Shown piece after piece: positions 9,557 to 18,079 of a stretch of 52,060 nucleotides of DNA (its first letter is position 1; every line of letters starts with the position of its first letter). The stretch is taken from assembly GCF_021044885.1 (NCBI RefSeq), contig NZ_JAJNOD010000009.1:1-52060 (forward strand), in the 5' to 3' direction. The position numbers and the translations under genes were made by a program. This stretch comes from Microbacterium nymphoidis (GTDB lineage: Bacteria > Actinomycetota > Actinomycetes > Actinomycetales > Microbacteriaceae). Below the pieces are notes generated by a model. The model searched no databases. It was not told the DNA's origin and saw nothing but the letters and a program-made list of their open reading frames with translations.

Positions 9557-9582
9557 GGCCGGCACCTGCCAGGGTGCCGGCC
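9557..9582. terminator. hairpin between hflX and the kinase gene
   Basis: A perfect 10-bp stem GGCCGGCACC / GGTGCCGGCC with a 6-nt loop lies between the convergent stops at 9549 and 9608, where a bidirectional terminator is expected. Confidence 0.7.
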
Positions 9583-9584
9583 CG

Positions 9585-9620
9585 CGACCTCACCGGAATC
9601 GTCGACCTCACCGGAATCGT
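9585..9620. repeat. 18-bp perfect tandem duplication at the 3' end of the kinase gene
   Basis: Two identical 18-bp units (9585-9602 and 9603-9620) begin CGACCTCACCGG. The second contains the kinase stop (9608-9610); the first is a copy beyond it. The duplication leaves the protein unchanged. Confidence 0.9.
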
Positions 9621-10600
9621 TGCAGCGTCGCGGTCAGTCGCTCCCGGACCGTCTCATCCGGGGCGGTGCCGTGGGCCCGCAGCGCGAGCATCGCGGCTCC
9701 GACGGCGCCATCGCCGACGTTCCGGAGTACCAGAGCATCGGCCGCCTCGCCGAGCGTCGCGAGGAACGCATCCCGCACCACCCCGGCGCGTGAGAGCACG
9801 CTGCCCCCGATCACCAGTGGTCCGGGTGCTCGCAGGATCGCACGCAAGGAGCGCGCCAGCTGCTGGCCCGCCTCCCGGAGGATGCCGATCGCGACCGCGT
9901 CGTTCTCCTGGGCGGCATCGAAGGCGGCCGGTGTGAGAGCGGCGAGCTCGATCGGTGCCCGATCATAGGCGGTCGCCACCAGGCGCCACAGCGCCTCCGG
10001 GCGCCCCTCTCTCGTCGCCGGCGTCGTCGCCAGGTCGTAGTGCTCCAGCACCCGCCGCGTCAGCGACGTGCCTGCTCCGGTGCCGTCGAGGTCTTCTGCC
10101 ACGGCACGGATCACCTGCTGGCCGATCCAGAAGCCGCTGCCGCGATCTCCCAGCAACCAGCCGAGTCCGTCGGCGGTTCCGGCGACGTCGCCGTCCTCCA
10201 CCCGGATCATGCAGGCGCCGGTGCCGGACACCATCGCGTATCCCGCTGCGGCGGCCGCGCCGCTGAAGTAGATGGCCAGGAGATCCGCCTCGAACGTCAG
10301 GGTTCCGCGGAAGCCGCGTTCGGTGAGCGGGCCGAGCAGCCAGTCCGCGTTCGCGGAGGACTGCATCCCCGCCATCGCGGCCACGATGACGGGGATCTCG
10401 GCGAGGGATGCGCCGCTGGTGGCGAGCGCCGCCTCCACCGCGGTGAGCACACCGGTCGCGGCGCGCTGAGCTCCCGCAGATACGGGATTTCCGCGCCCGC
10501 CAGCCCCGAACCCGAGGCTGTCACCGCGGCTGTTGCTGAGCAGGGCGCGTGTCGAGGTGCCGCCGGCGTCGATGCCGAGGACCAGAGGTTCGTGACTCAT
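9608..10600 (-). CDS. BadF/BcrA-type sugar kinase, N-acetylglucosamine kinase-like
   Basis: A 330-residue ASKHA-fold kinase. The N-terminal phosphate-1 loop is LGIDAGGTSTRALL (about 7-20). VSGTGACMI and a LGDRGSGFWIG motif are typical of eukaryotic-type GlcNAc kinases and the BcrA/BadF family. VIGGSVLSRAG is the adenosine motif. Divergence from a SIS-domain gene and an NgcEFG-like transporter supports phosphorylation of imported amino sugar. The frame extends upstream, but homology starts at 10600. The start region carries an 11-bp tandem duplication that creates a second ATG out of frame. Confidence 0.85.
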   Translation of the reverse strand: MSHEPLVLGIDAGGTSTRALLSNSRGDSLGFGAGGRGNPVSAGAQRAATGVLTAVEAALATSGASLAEIPVIVAAMAGMQSSANADWLLGPLTERGFRGTLTFEADLLAIYFSGAAAAAGYAMVSGTGACMIRVEDGDVAGTADGLGWLLGDRGSGFWIGQQVIRAVAEDLDGTGAGTSLTRRVLEHYDLATTPATREGRPEALWRLVATAYDRAPIELAALTPAAFDAAQENDAVAIGILREAGQQLARSLRAILRAPGPLVIGGSVLSRAGVVRDAFLATLGEAADALVLRNVGDGAVGAAMLALRAHGTAPDETVRERLTATLQRFR

Positions 10601-10618
10601 TCGTGACTCATTCGTGAC
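10590..10618. repeat. 11-bp tandem duplication over the kinase start codon
   Basis: TCGTGACTCAT occurs at 10590-10600 and 10601-10611, with a 7-nt partial third copy. On the minus strand the extra copy gives ATG-AGT-CAC-GAA-TGA, a 4-codon ORF (10611 to 10597) whose stop overlaps the true ATG (10600-10598). Confidence 0.9.
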
Positions 10619-10633
10619 GACGTGCTGTTTGAC

Positions 10634-10641
10634 GTTTGCGC
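10634..10641. promoter_or_regulatory. operator half-site (kinase side)
   Basis: GTTTGCGC is the exact reverse complement of GCGCAAAC at 10722-10729. It may be a distal half-site in the divergent kinase/SIS promoter region. Confidence 0.35.
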
Positions 10642-10721
10642 CGCATGCGCATAGTTTGCCTGTGAGAGTACCGGGGAGCAGGTGACGATCATGCCGAGAC
10701 CGACGAAGGTTCGAAATGATA

Positions 10722-10733
10722 GCGCAAACGTTC
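10722..10733. promoter_or_regulatory. LacI-type operator candidate upstream of the SIS/ngc operon
   Basis: GCGCAAACGTTC has the AAACGTT core typical of LacI-family operators, with one strong arm. It lies just upstream of a possible promoter for the SIS gene. No regulator gene is nearby. Confidence 0.4.
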
Positions 10734-10739
10734 GGGGTG

Positions 10740-10766
10740 TTGCGCTGGTCACCGGCGCGGTATTGT
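10740..10766 (+). promoter_or_regulatory. possible promoter of the SIS-ngcEFG operon
   Basis: TTGCGC (10740-10745) and TATTGT (10761-10766) with a 15-bp spacer. A GAGGAG ribosome site follows before the ATG at 10795. Confidence 0.4.
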
Positions 10767-10794
10767 CGGTGCACAACCCCGAGGAGATGACACG

Positions 10795-11547
10795 ATGACG
10801 GTCACTGCCGCCGACCTCCTCCGGGAGACGACCACCCGCCTGGAGCGGCTCGCCGCCGATGCGGATGCCGGCGCGCTCGATACCGCCGTGGCGTACATGG
10901 TCGAGGCTCTCGATGCGGGCGGAGTGCTTCAGGCCTTCGGCACGGGACATTCGCAGGCCTTCGCGATGGAGATCGCCGGCCGTGCGGGTGGCCTCATCCC
11001 CACGAACAGCTTCTCGCTCACCGACCTGGTCCTTCACGGCAACCGCCAGACCTCGGAGCTCACCGCGACGCTGGAGCGGGAGCCCTCACTCGTCGACGAG
11101 CTCATGCAGACCGTTCCGGTGGGAGAGCACGATGTGTTCCTCATCGCCTCCAACTCCGGCGTGAACGGATCCATCGTGGGCACAGCGCTGTGGGCGAAGG
11201 AACGCGGTCACCGTGTCATCGCGGTGACGAGCCTCGAGCACACCGCGCGTGTGCAGCCGAAACACCCCAGCGGCAAGCGGCTGAGCGAGATCGCCGATGT
11301 CGTCATCGACAACCTGGCCCCGTACGGCGACACCACTCTCGACATCAATGACGATGTCCGTGTGGGAGCCGTCTCCTCCATGACCGGAGCGTTCATCGCC
11401 CAGTCCCTCACCCTCGGCGTGGCCCGCACGATCGCGGCCCGCGGTGAGGTTCCCCCTGTCTACATCTCCGCCAACATTCCCGGCGGCGATGAGCACAACT
11501 CCGCGTTGGAAGCCCTGTACCGTGGGCGCATCCGACGGGGGACCTGA
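10795..11547 (+). CDS. SIS-domain phosphosugar-binding protein (UPF0309 type)
   Basis: A 250-residue protein with one SIS fold: GVLQAFGTGHSQAFAMEIAGRAGG (about 43-66) is the phosphosugar-binding start, and LIASNSGVNGSIVGTAL and VIAVTSLEHT are later SIS segments. The family is annotated as UPF0309/phosphosugar isomerase and its reaction is undefined. The position before a GlcNAc-type transporter and opposite a sugar kinase suggests a role with amino-sugar phosphates such as GlcNAc-6-P. It is first in the operon, 50 bp before ngcE, with a GAGGAG ribosome site. Confidence 0.85.
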   Translation: MTVTAADLLRETTTRLERLAADADAGALDTAVAYMVEALDAGGVLQAFGTGHSQAFAMEIAGRAGGLIPTNSFSLTDLVLHGNRQTSELTATLEREPSLVDELMQTVPVGEHDVFLIASNSGVNGSIVGTALWAKERGHRVIAVTSLEHTARVQPKHPSGKRLSEIADVVIDNLAPYGDTTLDINDDVRVGAVSSMTGAFIAQSLTLGVARTIAARGEVPPVYISANIPGGDEHNSALEALYRGRIRRGT

Positions 11548-11597
11548 CCGGAATTTCCCCCTCCGGTCAACATCACATCACCATGGAAGGTAGGAAG

Positions 11598-13025
11598 ATG
11601 GAACTCAACGAAGCGTCCATCAGTCGTCGCACTGTGCTGCGTGGTGCGGCAGCCGCAGCGGTTCTGGTGCCGTTCGGCATGACCCTCGCCTCGTGCGCTG
11701 CTCCCGGTGGCAGCACCGGCGGCGGCGGGGCCACCACCCCGGCCGGTGAGGTCACCGCCGACAACCCGTTCGGTGTCGCCGCGGACTCCACCGTCGACGC
11801 GGTCATCTTCGATGGTGGCTACGGCGTGGACTACGTCGAGAACGCCGCGAAGATCATGGAGGGCAACAAGGGCCTGTCCGGCGTCAGCGTGAAGGTCTCG
11901 GCCTCGACGAAGATCGCGCAGGAGCTGCAGCCGCGTTTCGTCGGTGGCAACCCGCCGGACCTCATCGACAACTCGGGCGCCAACTCCATCGGCTGGAACA
12001 CCATCCTCGACCAGCTGGAAGACCTCAGCGAGGTGCTGGAGGCCAACAACCTCGAGGGCGAGAAGATCGCAGACACGCTGTTCGATGGTGTGAAGGCCCC
12101 GGGCACGTTCGGCGACAAGTTCGCTGCACTGAACTACGTGTTCACGACGTACGGCCTGTGGTATTCCGCATCGCTGTTCGAGGAGAACGGCTGGGAGCCG
12201 CCCAAGACCTGGCAGGACCTCAAGGCGCTCGGTGCCGCCGCGAAGGAGAAGGGCAAGTACCTCTTCCTGTGGGGCAAGGAGGCCGCGACCTACTACCAGA
12301 CCTTCGTCATCGACTCCGCTGTCATCCAGTCGGGAGACGACGTGCGTCTTCCCCTCGAGAACCTCGCCGAGAACTGCTGGTCCCACCCCACACTGCAGGC
12401 GATCCTCACCGAGTTCTACGCGCTGATCCAGGCGGGCTACGTCAAGCCCGGTGGCGGCGGCACGCAGTTCACGCAGGCGCAGTCGCAGTGGAGCCTCGAC
12501 CAGGAGGCGTTGCTGTACCCCTCGGGCTCGTGGATCGAGAACGAGATGAAGAAGACCACGGCCGACAACTTCCAGATGAAGGGCGTGCGCGAGCTGCCGT
12601 GGGACGACAAGGCCACCACCCCTCCCGGGTACATGCGCGCCGAGGCCGGCGAGCCGTTCGTGGTGCCCAGCAACAGCAAGAACCCCGCCGGCGGCAAGGA
12701 GCTGCTGCGCACCATGCTGTCGAAGGAGGCGGCTGCCGCGTTCTCCAAGGAGAAGCTCGCTCCCACCGTCGTCAAGGGCACGGTGCCCGATGACGGTTTC
12801 GGCTCCACCGCGCTGGTGTCTCAGGTCGAGATGATCGACGCCGCGGGCTCGGGCATGTTCACCATCAAGTCGACGAACCTGTACGGCATGAACTCCGACC
12901 AGCTGCCCATCTGGAACTCGTTCCTGGACGGCAAGATGACGGTCGAGGAGATCACCAAGCAGCTGCAGGCGCTGGTCGACAAGGTCCGCAACGACAGTTC
13001 TGTCGAGAAGATCGAGATCAAGTGA
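11598..13025 (+). CDS. ngcE: NgcE-like GlcNAc/chitobiose ABC transporter substrate-binding lipoprotein
   Basis: A 475-residue family-1 type solute-binding protein. The N terminus has a Tat motif SRRTVLR (RR at 10-11) and a lipobox LASC (C33), giving a membrane-anchored lipoprotein, followed by a Gly/Thr linker. The segments VIFDGGYG and LQPRFVGGNPPDLIDNSGAN closely match what I recall of Streptomyces NgcE, which binds N-acetylglucosamine and diacetylchitobiose. I chose the ATG at 11598 over 11583 because AAGGTAGGAAG is then well placed as a ribosome site. The stop overlaps the ngcF GTG (GTGA). Substrate assignment rests on similarity. Confidence 0.85.
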   Translation: MELNEASISRRTVLRGAAAAAVLVPFGMTLASCAAPGGSTGGGGATTPAGEVTADNPFGVAADSTVDAVIFDGGYGVDYVENAAKIMEGNKGLSGVSVKVSASTKIAQELQPRFVGGNPPDLIDNSGANSIGWNTILDQLEDLSEVLEANNLEGEKIADTLFDGVKAPGTFGDKFAALNYVFTTYGLWYSASLFEENGWEPPKTWQDLKALGAAAKEKGKYLFLWGKEAATYYQTFVIDSAVIQSGDDVRLPLENLAENCWSHPTLQAILTEFYALIQAGYVKPGGGGTQFTQAQSQWSLDQEALLYPSGSWIENEMKKTTADNFQMKGVRELPWDDKATTPPGYMRAEAGEPFVVPSNSKNPAGGKELLRTMLSKEAAAAFSKEKLAPTVVKGTVPDDGFGSTALVSQVEMIDAAGSGMFTIKSTNLYGMNSDQLPIWNSFLDGKMTVEEITKQLQALVDKVRNDSSVEKIEIK

Positions 13026-14044
13026 GCAATTCCACCGTCAGCGGTGGACCGGCCCTGGCGACGGCCGCGGTCACCACAGCTCGGGCGGGGCGGCGCAAGC
13101 CGCCCCGCCTGGGGCGGCGCAAGCTGACGTTCGACTTCGTCTCCTTCCTGGTGGTCTTCCTCGGGGTGCCGCTGGCGATCTTCCTGATCTTCGTCATCTC
13201 GCCGTTCGTGCAGGCCCTGTACTACGGCATGACCAACTGGACCGGCTTCTCGCCGAACATGCAGTTCACCGGGATCCAGAACTTCGTCACCCTCTTCAAC
13301 GACCCGATCTTCATGCGCGCGATGCTGAACAACATCGTGCTCGCCCTGATCGTGCCGCTGATCACCATCGTCATCGCCCTCATCTTTGCGAGCATGATCA
13401 CGGTGGGCGGACCCAGCCACGGCCAGGTGCGCGGGCTCAAGGGCTCCAGCTTCTACCGCGTGATCTCGTTCTTCCCGTACGTGATCCCGGCGATCGTGAT
13501 TGCGATCCTGTGGAACATGATCTACGCCCCCACGGGGCTGTTCAACGGTCTGCTCGGACTCGTGGGCATCGACACCCACCAGTTCTCCTGGCTCGGTGAC
13601 GAACGCACCGCGATGGGCGCGACCATCTTCGTCATCGTGTGGAGCATGGTCGGGTTCTACATGATCCTGTTCATCGCCGCCATCAAGGGCATTCCTGCGG
13701 AGACGCTGGAGGCCGCCCGCATCGACGGTGCCGGCCGCTGGCGGACCGTGCGATCGATCCTGCTGCCGCAGATGCGCGACAACGTGCAGACGGCGTACAT
13801 CTACCTCGGCATCATGGCGCTCGACGCGTTCGTGTACATGGCCGGCCTGAACTCCACCGGTGGCCCAGGCAACAGCACGCTGGTGATGAGCCAGTACCTG
13901 TTCCGCACGGCGTTCGAGAAGGGGCAGTTCGGCCTCGCGACTGCGATGGGCATCGTGCTCGCCGTGATCACGCTGCTGTTCGCCGCCCTGATCATCGGTC
14001 TGTTCCGTCTCTTCGCCGGCCGGGATGAAGGAGATCGCTCATGA
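13022..14044 (+). CDS. ngcF: sugar ABC transporter permease, NgcF-like
   Basis: A 340-residue MalF-type inner-membrane permease. A basic cytoplasmic N terminus of about 35 residues precedes six predicted membrane segments. The EAA loop that docks the ATPase reads EAARIDGAGRWRTVRSILLP. Both neighbours overlap by 4 nt (GTGA and ATGA), so synthesis with ngcE and ngcG is coupled. No ATPase gene is present in the operon. Confidence 0.88.
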   Translation: MSNSTVSGGPALATAAVTTARAGRRKPPRLGRRKLTFDFVSFLVVFLGVPLAIFLIFVISPFVQALYYGMTNWTGFSPNMQFTGIQNFVTLFNDPIFMRAMLNNIVLALIVPLITIVIALIFASMITVGGPSHGQVRGLKGSSFYRVISFFPYVIPAIVIAILWNMIYAPTGLFNGLLGLVGIDTHQFSWLGDERTAMGATIFVIVWSMVGFYMILFIAAIKGIPAETLEAARIDGAGRWRTVRSILLPQMRDNVQTAYIYLGIMALDAFVYMAGLNSTGGPGNSTLVMSQYLFRTAFEKGQFGLATAMGIVLAVITLLFAALIIGLFRLFAGRDEGDRS

Positions 14045-14949
14045 GCGAGGACACCCGTGCCTCCGTGACGATCAACCGCAAGTCCCGCGCCCAGCCGCCG
14101 GTGCGGACCGTGAAGTCCACCGCCGGCGACAAGGTGGTCGGGGGCGCCTCTCACATCGTGATGGCGCTGTGGTCTCTGGTCGTGATCCTTCCGATGGTGT
14201 GGACCCTCATCGGCTCGTTCAAGACGACGAAGGAGATCTTCGCGTCGCCGTTCGGTCTGCCGGCCAACTGGAACTTCGACAACTACGTCAGCGCCTGGGT
14301 CGACAACGCGTTCGGCCGGATGTTCATCAACACCGTCATCGTCGTGGGCGTCTCGCTGGTGCTCGTCATGGTGCTCGGCGCGATGTGCGCGTATGTGCTG
14401 GCGCGTTTCGAGCTGCCGGGAAGCCGGGTGATCTACTACCTGATGCTCGCGGGTCTCACCTTCCCGGTGTTCCTCGCGATCGTGCCGCTGTTCTTCATCC
14501 TGCAGGGCATGGGACTGCTGAACACGCTGCCCGGTCTGATCATCACCTATGTGGCCTTCGCGCTCCCGTTCACGGTGTTCTTCCTGTTCTCGTTCTTCAA
14601 GTCGCTGCCGTACGAGATCCAGGAGGCGGCCTACGTCGACGGCGCCAGTGAATGGCGCACGTTCTTCCAGGTGATGCTCCCCATGGCCAAGCCCGGCATG
14701 GCGGCGGTCGCGATCATGAACTTCCTCGGCCTGTGGAACCAGTTCCTGCTGCCGATCTCGCTGAACACGAATAAGGACAACTACGTGCTCTCGCAGGGCA
14801 TGGCATCGTATGCGTCCTCGGCGGGCTACGCCCTGGACTTCGGTCAGATGTTCGCGGCCGTGATGATCACGATCATCCCCGTGCTCATCGTCTACATCCT
14901 GTTCCAGCGCCAGCTGCAGGGTTCCGTGTCACAGGGAACGTCGAAGTAA
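14041..14949 (+). CDS. ngcG: sugar ABC transporter permease, NgcG-like
   Basis: A 302-residue MalG-type permease with six membrane segments. The EAA loop is EAAYVDGASEWRTFFQVMLP. It is the last gene of the operon. As in Streptomyces ngcEFG, energy is probably supplied by a shared MsiK-type ATPase encoded elsewhere (established for that family, inferred here). Confidence 0.88.
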   Translation: MSEDTRASVTINRKSRAQPPVRTVKSTAGDKVVGGASHIVMALWSLVVILPMVWTLIGSFKTTKEIFASPFGLPANWNFDNYVSAWVDNAFGRMFINTVIVVGVSLVLVMVLGAMCAYVLARFELPGSRVIYYLMLAGLTFPVFLAIVPLFFILQGMGLLNTLPGLIITYVAFALPFTVFFLFSFFKSLPYEIQEAAYVDGASEWRTFFQVMLPMAKPGMAAVAIMNFLGLWNQFLLPISLNTNKDNYVLSQGMASYASSAGYALDFGQMFAAVMITIIPVLIVYILFQRQLQGSVSQGTSK

Positions 14950-14953
14950 CCCG

Positions 14954-14997
14954 GACGAAACGGACGGTGCCTCCTTCCGGGCGCCGTCCGTTTCGTC
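14954..14997. terminator. bidirectional terminator ngcG / S9 peptidase
   Basis: An 18-nt arm starting GACGAAACGGACGG pairs with its complement at 14980-14997, with one G-T mismatch and an 8-nt loop. It sits between convergent stops. Confidence 0.85.
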
Positions 14998-15005
14998 GTT
15001 GGATC

Positions 15006-16913
15006 TCAGTCGAAACTCAGCGGAGCGATGCCGTCGGGATCGAAGCCCCACGCGGCGGCGAGGAATGCCAGTTCACGCTCGGTGGCATCGATCACCGTTT
15101 CGCGACTGCGGAAGCCGTGGGACTCACCGGGGTAGAGGACATACGCGTGCGGGACACCGCGTTCGGCGAGAGCATCGCGGATCATCTCGGACTGGGACGG
15201 TGGCACCACCGGATCATCGGCTCCCTGCAGGATCAGCACGGGGGCGGCGATGCGATCGGCGTGTGTGAGCGGAGAGCGTTCGATGTAGACGTCCTCGTCG
15301 TCGGGGAACCGGCCGATCAGCCCGTCGAGGTAGCGGGCCTCGAAGTCGTGGGTGTCCGTGGCGAGTGTACGCAGGTCGGCGACGCCGTACCGGCTGATAC
15401 CCGCCGAGAAGGTGGTGCCGCGCTCCAGCGCGCCGTACACCGTGAGGCCGCCGGCGGAGCCCCCCTTCACGGCCAGCCGTTCGGGATCGGCCGCGCCGGT
15501 CGCGGCGAACGACGAGGCCGCGTTCAATACGTCGTCGATGTCGACGATGCCCCAGGCCCCCGCGAGACGCTCACGGTAGGCTCGCCCGTAGCCGGTCGAT
15601 CCGCCGTAGTTCACGTCCAGCACGCCGATTCCGCGGCTCGTGAAGTACGCGATCACCGACGACACGCCGCCGGACACGTGGGATGTCGGACCGCCGTGTG
15701 CCAGCACCACGTACGGAGGCCGCTCTCCGGCCGGCGCCGTCGCGCTGGGATGGGTCGGGGGATAGTCGAAGGCGTGGATCTCGCCGCGCTCGCCGGAGAA
15801 GCTGACCTGACGCGACACCGGCAGCCAGGAAGGGTCCCAGGGGAGCACACCGCCGGCGACCCGCTGTGGCGCCGTGTTCTCATCCACGTCGATCACCCAG
15901 AATCCGGTGGGAATGGTGGCGCTGCTCCCGGACACCAGGATCCGGGACCCGTCGACGTCCTCGATGTGGACGTCGCTGGTGAGAGGGAGGGGCACCCTCT
16001 GAACATGGTCGCCCGTGATGAGCACGAGCTCGTCCGTGCCGTTGGTGCGAACCGCGACGATGCGCCCGTCATCCAGCGCGGCGAACCACCGCGAGCCGAG
16101 CACCCAGAGCGGACCGCCGGTATCGGCATCCGCCGGTGCGACGGGGCGCGGCGCGTCGTCGTCCGGCGACGTGAGGTACAGGTTCCAGCGTCCGGTCGGG
16201 TCATCGGTGAACAGCAGCGAGCCTGCCGCTGTCCAGGCGACCTGTGTGGCGCACGTGCGCGACACGGTGCGGACATCGTGCACGCCGTCGGCACCGAGGA
16301 TGCCGACGCGCGCCTCGGCGGCGTCCCAGGGCATGGACGGGTGGCTCCAGGCGATCCAGGCTAGACGGGTGCCGTCGGGGCTGATGGTGGGGCAGGCGAC
16401 GAAGTCGCTGCCGGCGGCGAGCGAGGTCACTGCAGCGGGATCGTCCACCGCCGAGCCGTCGAGTGGGATGTCCACCACGTCCCGCTCCGGAACGGGGGAG
16501 GAGGTGTGCACTTCACGCACGGCGAGCAGGCGGCCGCGCTGGAGGCGCAGCCCTCCGAAGCGCGCAGCAGGGTCGATCGGCGTCAGCGGAGTCGGCTCAT
16601 CGCCGCCCGCGGCGAGCCGGTACACCCGCTGATCGCTCTTCTCGACGAAGAACAGCTGACCCACCTCGTCCGCCGCCCATGCGCCGCCGCCGTACTCGTG
16701 CACGCGGGAGCCGGCGCTCCACGGTGCCGGGAGGAGGGGAGTGTCGGCACCGTCCCGGAAGACCGCCATGCGTCCGCCCTCCGACGGAATGGATTGTGCC
16801 CACCACACCTCGTTACCGACAAACGCGGCTCCGTCGTACCGGGGCGCCGCGGCGGCGACGTCAGCCGCGGTGATGATCGACGGCCAGGTTCCGTAGGGGA
16901 GGGTCTCGCTCAT
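15006..16913 (-). CDS. S9 family (prolyl oligopeptidase-type) peptidase
   Basis: A 635-residue protein with an N-terminal beta-propeller region (about 1-380) and a C-terminal alpha/beta-hydrolase. The nucleophile is Ser486 in GGSAGG, Asp at about 566 lies in QGADDPVV, and His599 lies in GESHGF. The oxyanion region is LAHGGPTSHV. Arrangement and length fit S9C acylaminoacyl peptidases/dipeptidyl aminopeptidases. There is no signal peptide, so it is probably cytoplasmic and degrades peptides. The ATG lies 6 nt after TAGGGT. Confidence 0.92.
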   Translation of the reverse strand: MSETLPYGTWPSIITAADVAAAAPRYDGAAFVGNEVWWAQSIPSEGGRMAVFRDGADTPLLPAPWSAGSRVHEYGGGAWAADEVGQLFFVEKSDQRVYRLAAGGDEPTPLTPIDPAARFGGLRLQRGRLLAVREVHTSSPVPERDVVDIPLDGSAVDDPAAVTSLAAGSDFVACPTISPDGTRLAWIAWSHPSMPWDAAEARVGILGADGVHDVRTVSRTCATQVAWTAAGSLLFTDDPTGRWNLYLTSPDDDAPRPVAPADADTGGPLWVLGSRWFAALDDGRIVAVRTNGTDELVLITGDHVQRVPLPLTSDVHIEDVDGSRILVSGSSATIPTGFWVIDVDENTAPQRVAGGVLPWDPSWLPVSRQVSFSGERGEIHAFDYPPTHPSATAPAGERPPYVVLAHGGPTSHVSGGVSSVIAYFTSRGIGVLDVNYGGSTGYGRAYRERLAGAWGIVDIDDVLNAASSFAATGAADPERLAVKGGSAGGLTVYGALERGTTFSAGISRYGVADLRTLATDTHDFEARYLDGLIGRFPDDEDVYIERSPLTHADRIAAPVLILQGADDPVVPPSQSEMIRDALAERGVPHAYVLYPGESHGFRSRETVIDATERELAFLAAAWGFDPDGIAPLSFD

Positions 16914-16919
16914 GACTCG

Positions 16920-16925
16920 ACCCTA
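16920..16925 (-). promoter_or_regulatory. -10 element of the S9 peptidase gene, probable leaderless promoter
   Basis: On the minus strand TAGGGT is followed by 6 nt and then the ATG at 16913. Confidence 0.55.
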
Positions 16926-16985
16926 CTCGGCGGTGCCGACATCGCCCGCTGGCGGGGGTGCGAAGCTGCGGCACAACAGCGTGCC

Positions 16986-17024
16986 GACACACGGCGTCAC
17001 ACCGCTGACACACGGCGTCACACC
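16986..17024. repeat. 18-bp direct repeat upstream of metF, 21-bp period
   Basis: GACACACGGCGTCACACC occurs identically at 16986-17003 and 17007-17024. The 21-bp period is two DNA turns, as expected for an activator or repressor binding twice to one face. Each unit contains the small dyad GGCGTC/GACACAC only weakly, so I read it as a direct rather than inverted site. It lies about 110-145 bp before the metF ATG. Confidence 0.85.
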
Positions 17025-17131
17025 CATTTCGATGCCCCTGTGATCGTGACCTATCTTTGACCCACCGCCGCGGAGTCCAGCGACGGCGCGGAGGGGGCCC
17101 GCCATCCGTCCCCATTCACCGAGATTGACCG

Positions 17132-18079
17132 ATGTCCTGTACCACCTCCTCCGTACCGTTCTCCTTCGAGCTGTACCCGCCGCGCTCTGAGCAGTCGCGG
17201 GAGGCCCTGCAGACCACCATCCAGGCCCTCGCGGCGGCAGGTCCCCGGTTCATCTCGGTCACCTACGGTGCGGGAGGGTCCGTCGGCGGACGGTCTCTCG
17301 AGGTCCTGAAGTACATCCGCCAGCACACCGCGGTCGAGCCGCTGGCACACCTCACCTGCGTGGGCAACACCTACACCGGCGCCGCTACGCTCATCCGTGA
17401 GTTCCTGGATGCCGACATCCGCAGCTTCCTGGCCCTGCGCGGTGACCTTCCCGCCGGGATGAGCGAGGCGGATGCGTTCGAGGGGGATCTGGAATCCGCC
17501 GCGCAGCTCGTGCAGCTGATCGATCGCGTCCAGGCGGAGCGTGCCCCCTACGTGGAGGCCGACCTGCCGGGTCTTCCGGGAGCGGCTCGCGTCGATCCGC
17601 GGGAACGGGTCGACATCGCCGTTGCCGCATTCCCCAACGGCCATCCGCGGTCCCGGTTTCCGCGCGAGCATATCGACGCATTGCTGGCCAAGCAGGCGGC
17701 CGGTGCGACGCTGGCCATCACCCAGCTCTTCTTCCACCCGGAGGACTACCTCGGATTCGTCAGCCGCGCCCGTGAGGCCGGCGTCACCATCCCGATCCTT
17801 CCCGGCATCATGCCGATCACATCCCCACAGCGGCTGCGCCGGGTGCTCGAGCTCACCGGTGAGGACATCCCGGGCGAGCTGACCGTCGGCCTCGAGATCG
17901 AGCCGACTCCCGAGGGCCAGCGCGAGCTCGGCGTCGCCTACGCCGCACAGCTCGCGCGTGCCGTGGTCGACGGCGGCGCCCCCGGGGTCCATCTCTATGC
18001 GTTCAACAATCACGACACGGTCCTCGCGGTGCTCCGCGAGGCCGGCATCCTCACCTCACATAAGGAGACTGCACGATGA
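17132..18079 (+). CDS. metF: 5,10-methylenetetrahydrofolate reductase MetF
   Basis: A 315-residue FAD-dependent TIM-barrel enzyme that makes 5-methyl-THF, the methyl donor for MetE. FSFELYPPRSEQS at the N terminus carries the conserved catalytic Glu, and FISVTYGAGGS and LALRGDLP are family motifs. ITQLFFHPEDYLGFV and ILPGIMPIT follow. It overlaps metE by 4 nt (ATGA), linking methyl-donor supply to the final methionine step. No cobalamin riboswitch is evident in the about 90 nt between the direct repeats and the ATG. Confidence 0.95.
   Translation: MSCTTSSVPFSFELYPPRSEQSREALQTTIQALAAAGPRFISVTYGAGGSVGGRSLEVLKYIRQHTAVEPLAHLTCVGNTYTGAATLIREFLDADIRSFLALRGDLPAGMSEADAFEGDLESAAQLVQLIDRVQAERAPYVEADLPGLPGAARVDPRERVDIAVAAFPNGHPRSRFPREHIDALLAKQAAGATLAITQLFFHPEDYLGFVSRAREAGVTIPILPGIMPITSPQRLRRVLELTGEDIPGELTVGLEIEPTPEGQRELGVAYAAQLARAVVDGGAPGVHLYAFNNHDTVLAVLREAGILTSHKETAR

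Noticed and set aside
16926..17131. Cobalamin or SAM riboswitch upstream of metFE
   Set aside because: I see no B12-box or SAM aptamer signature; the region is dominated by the direct repeats.
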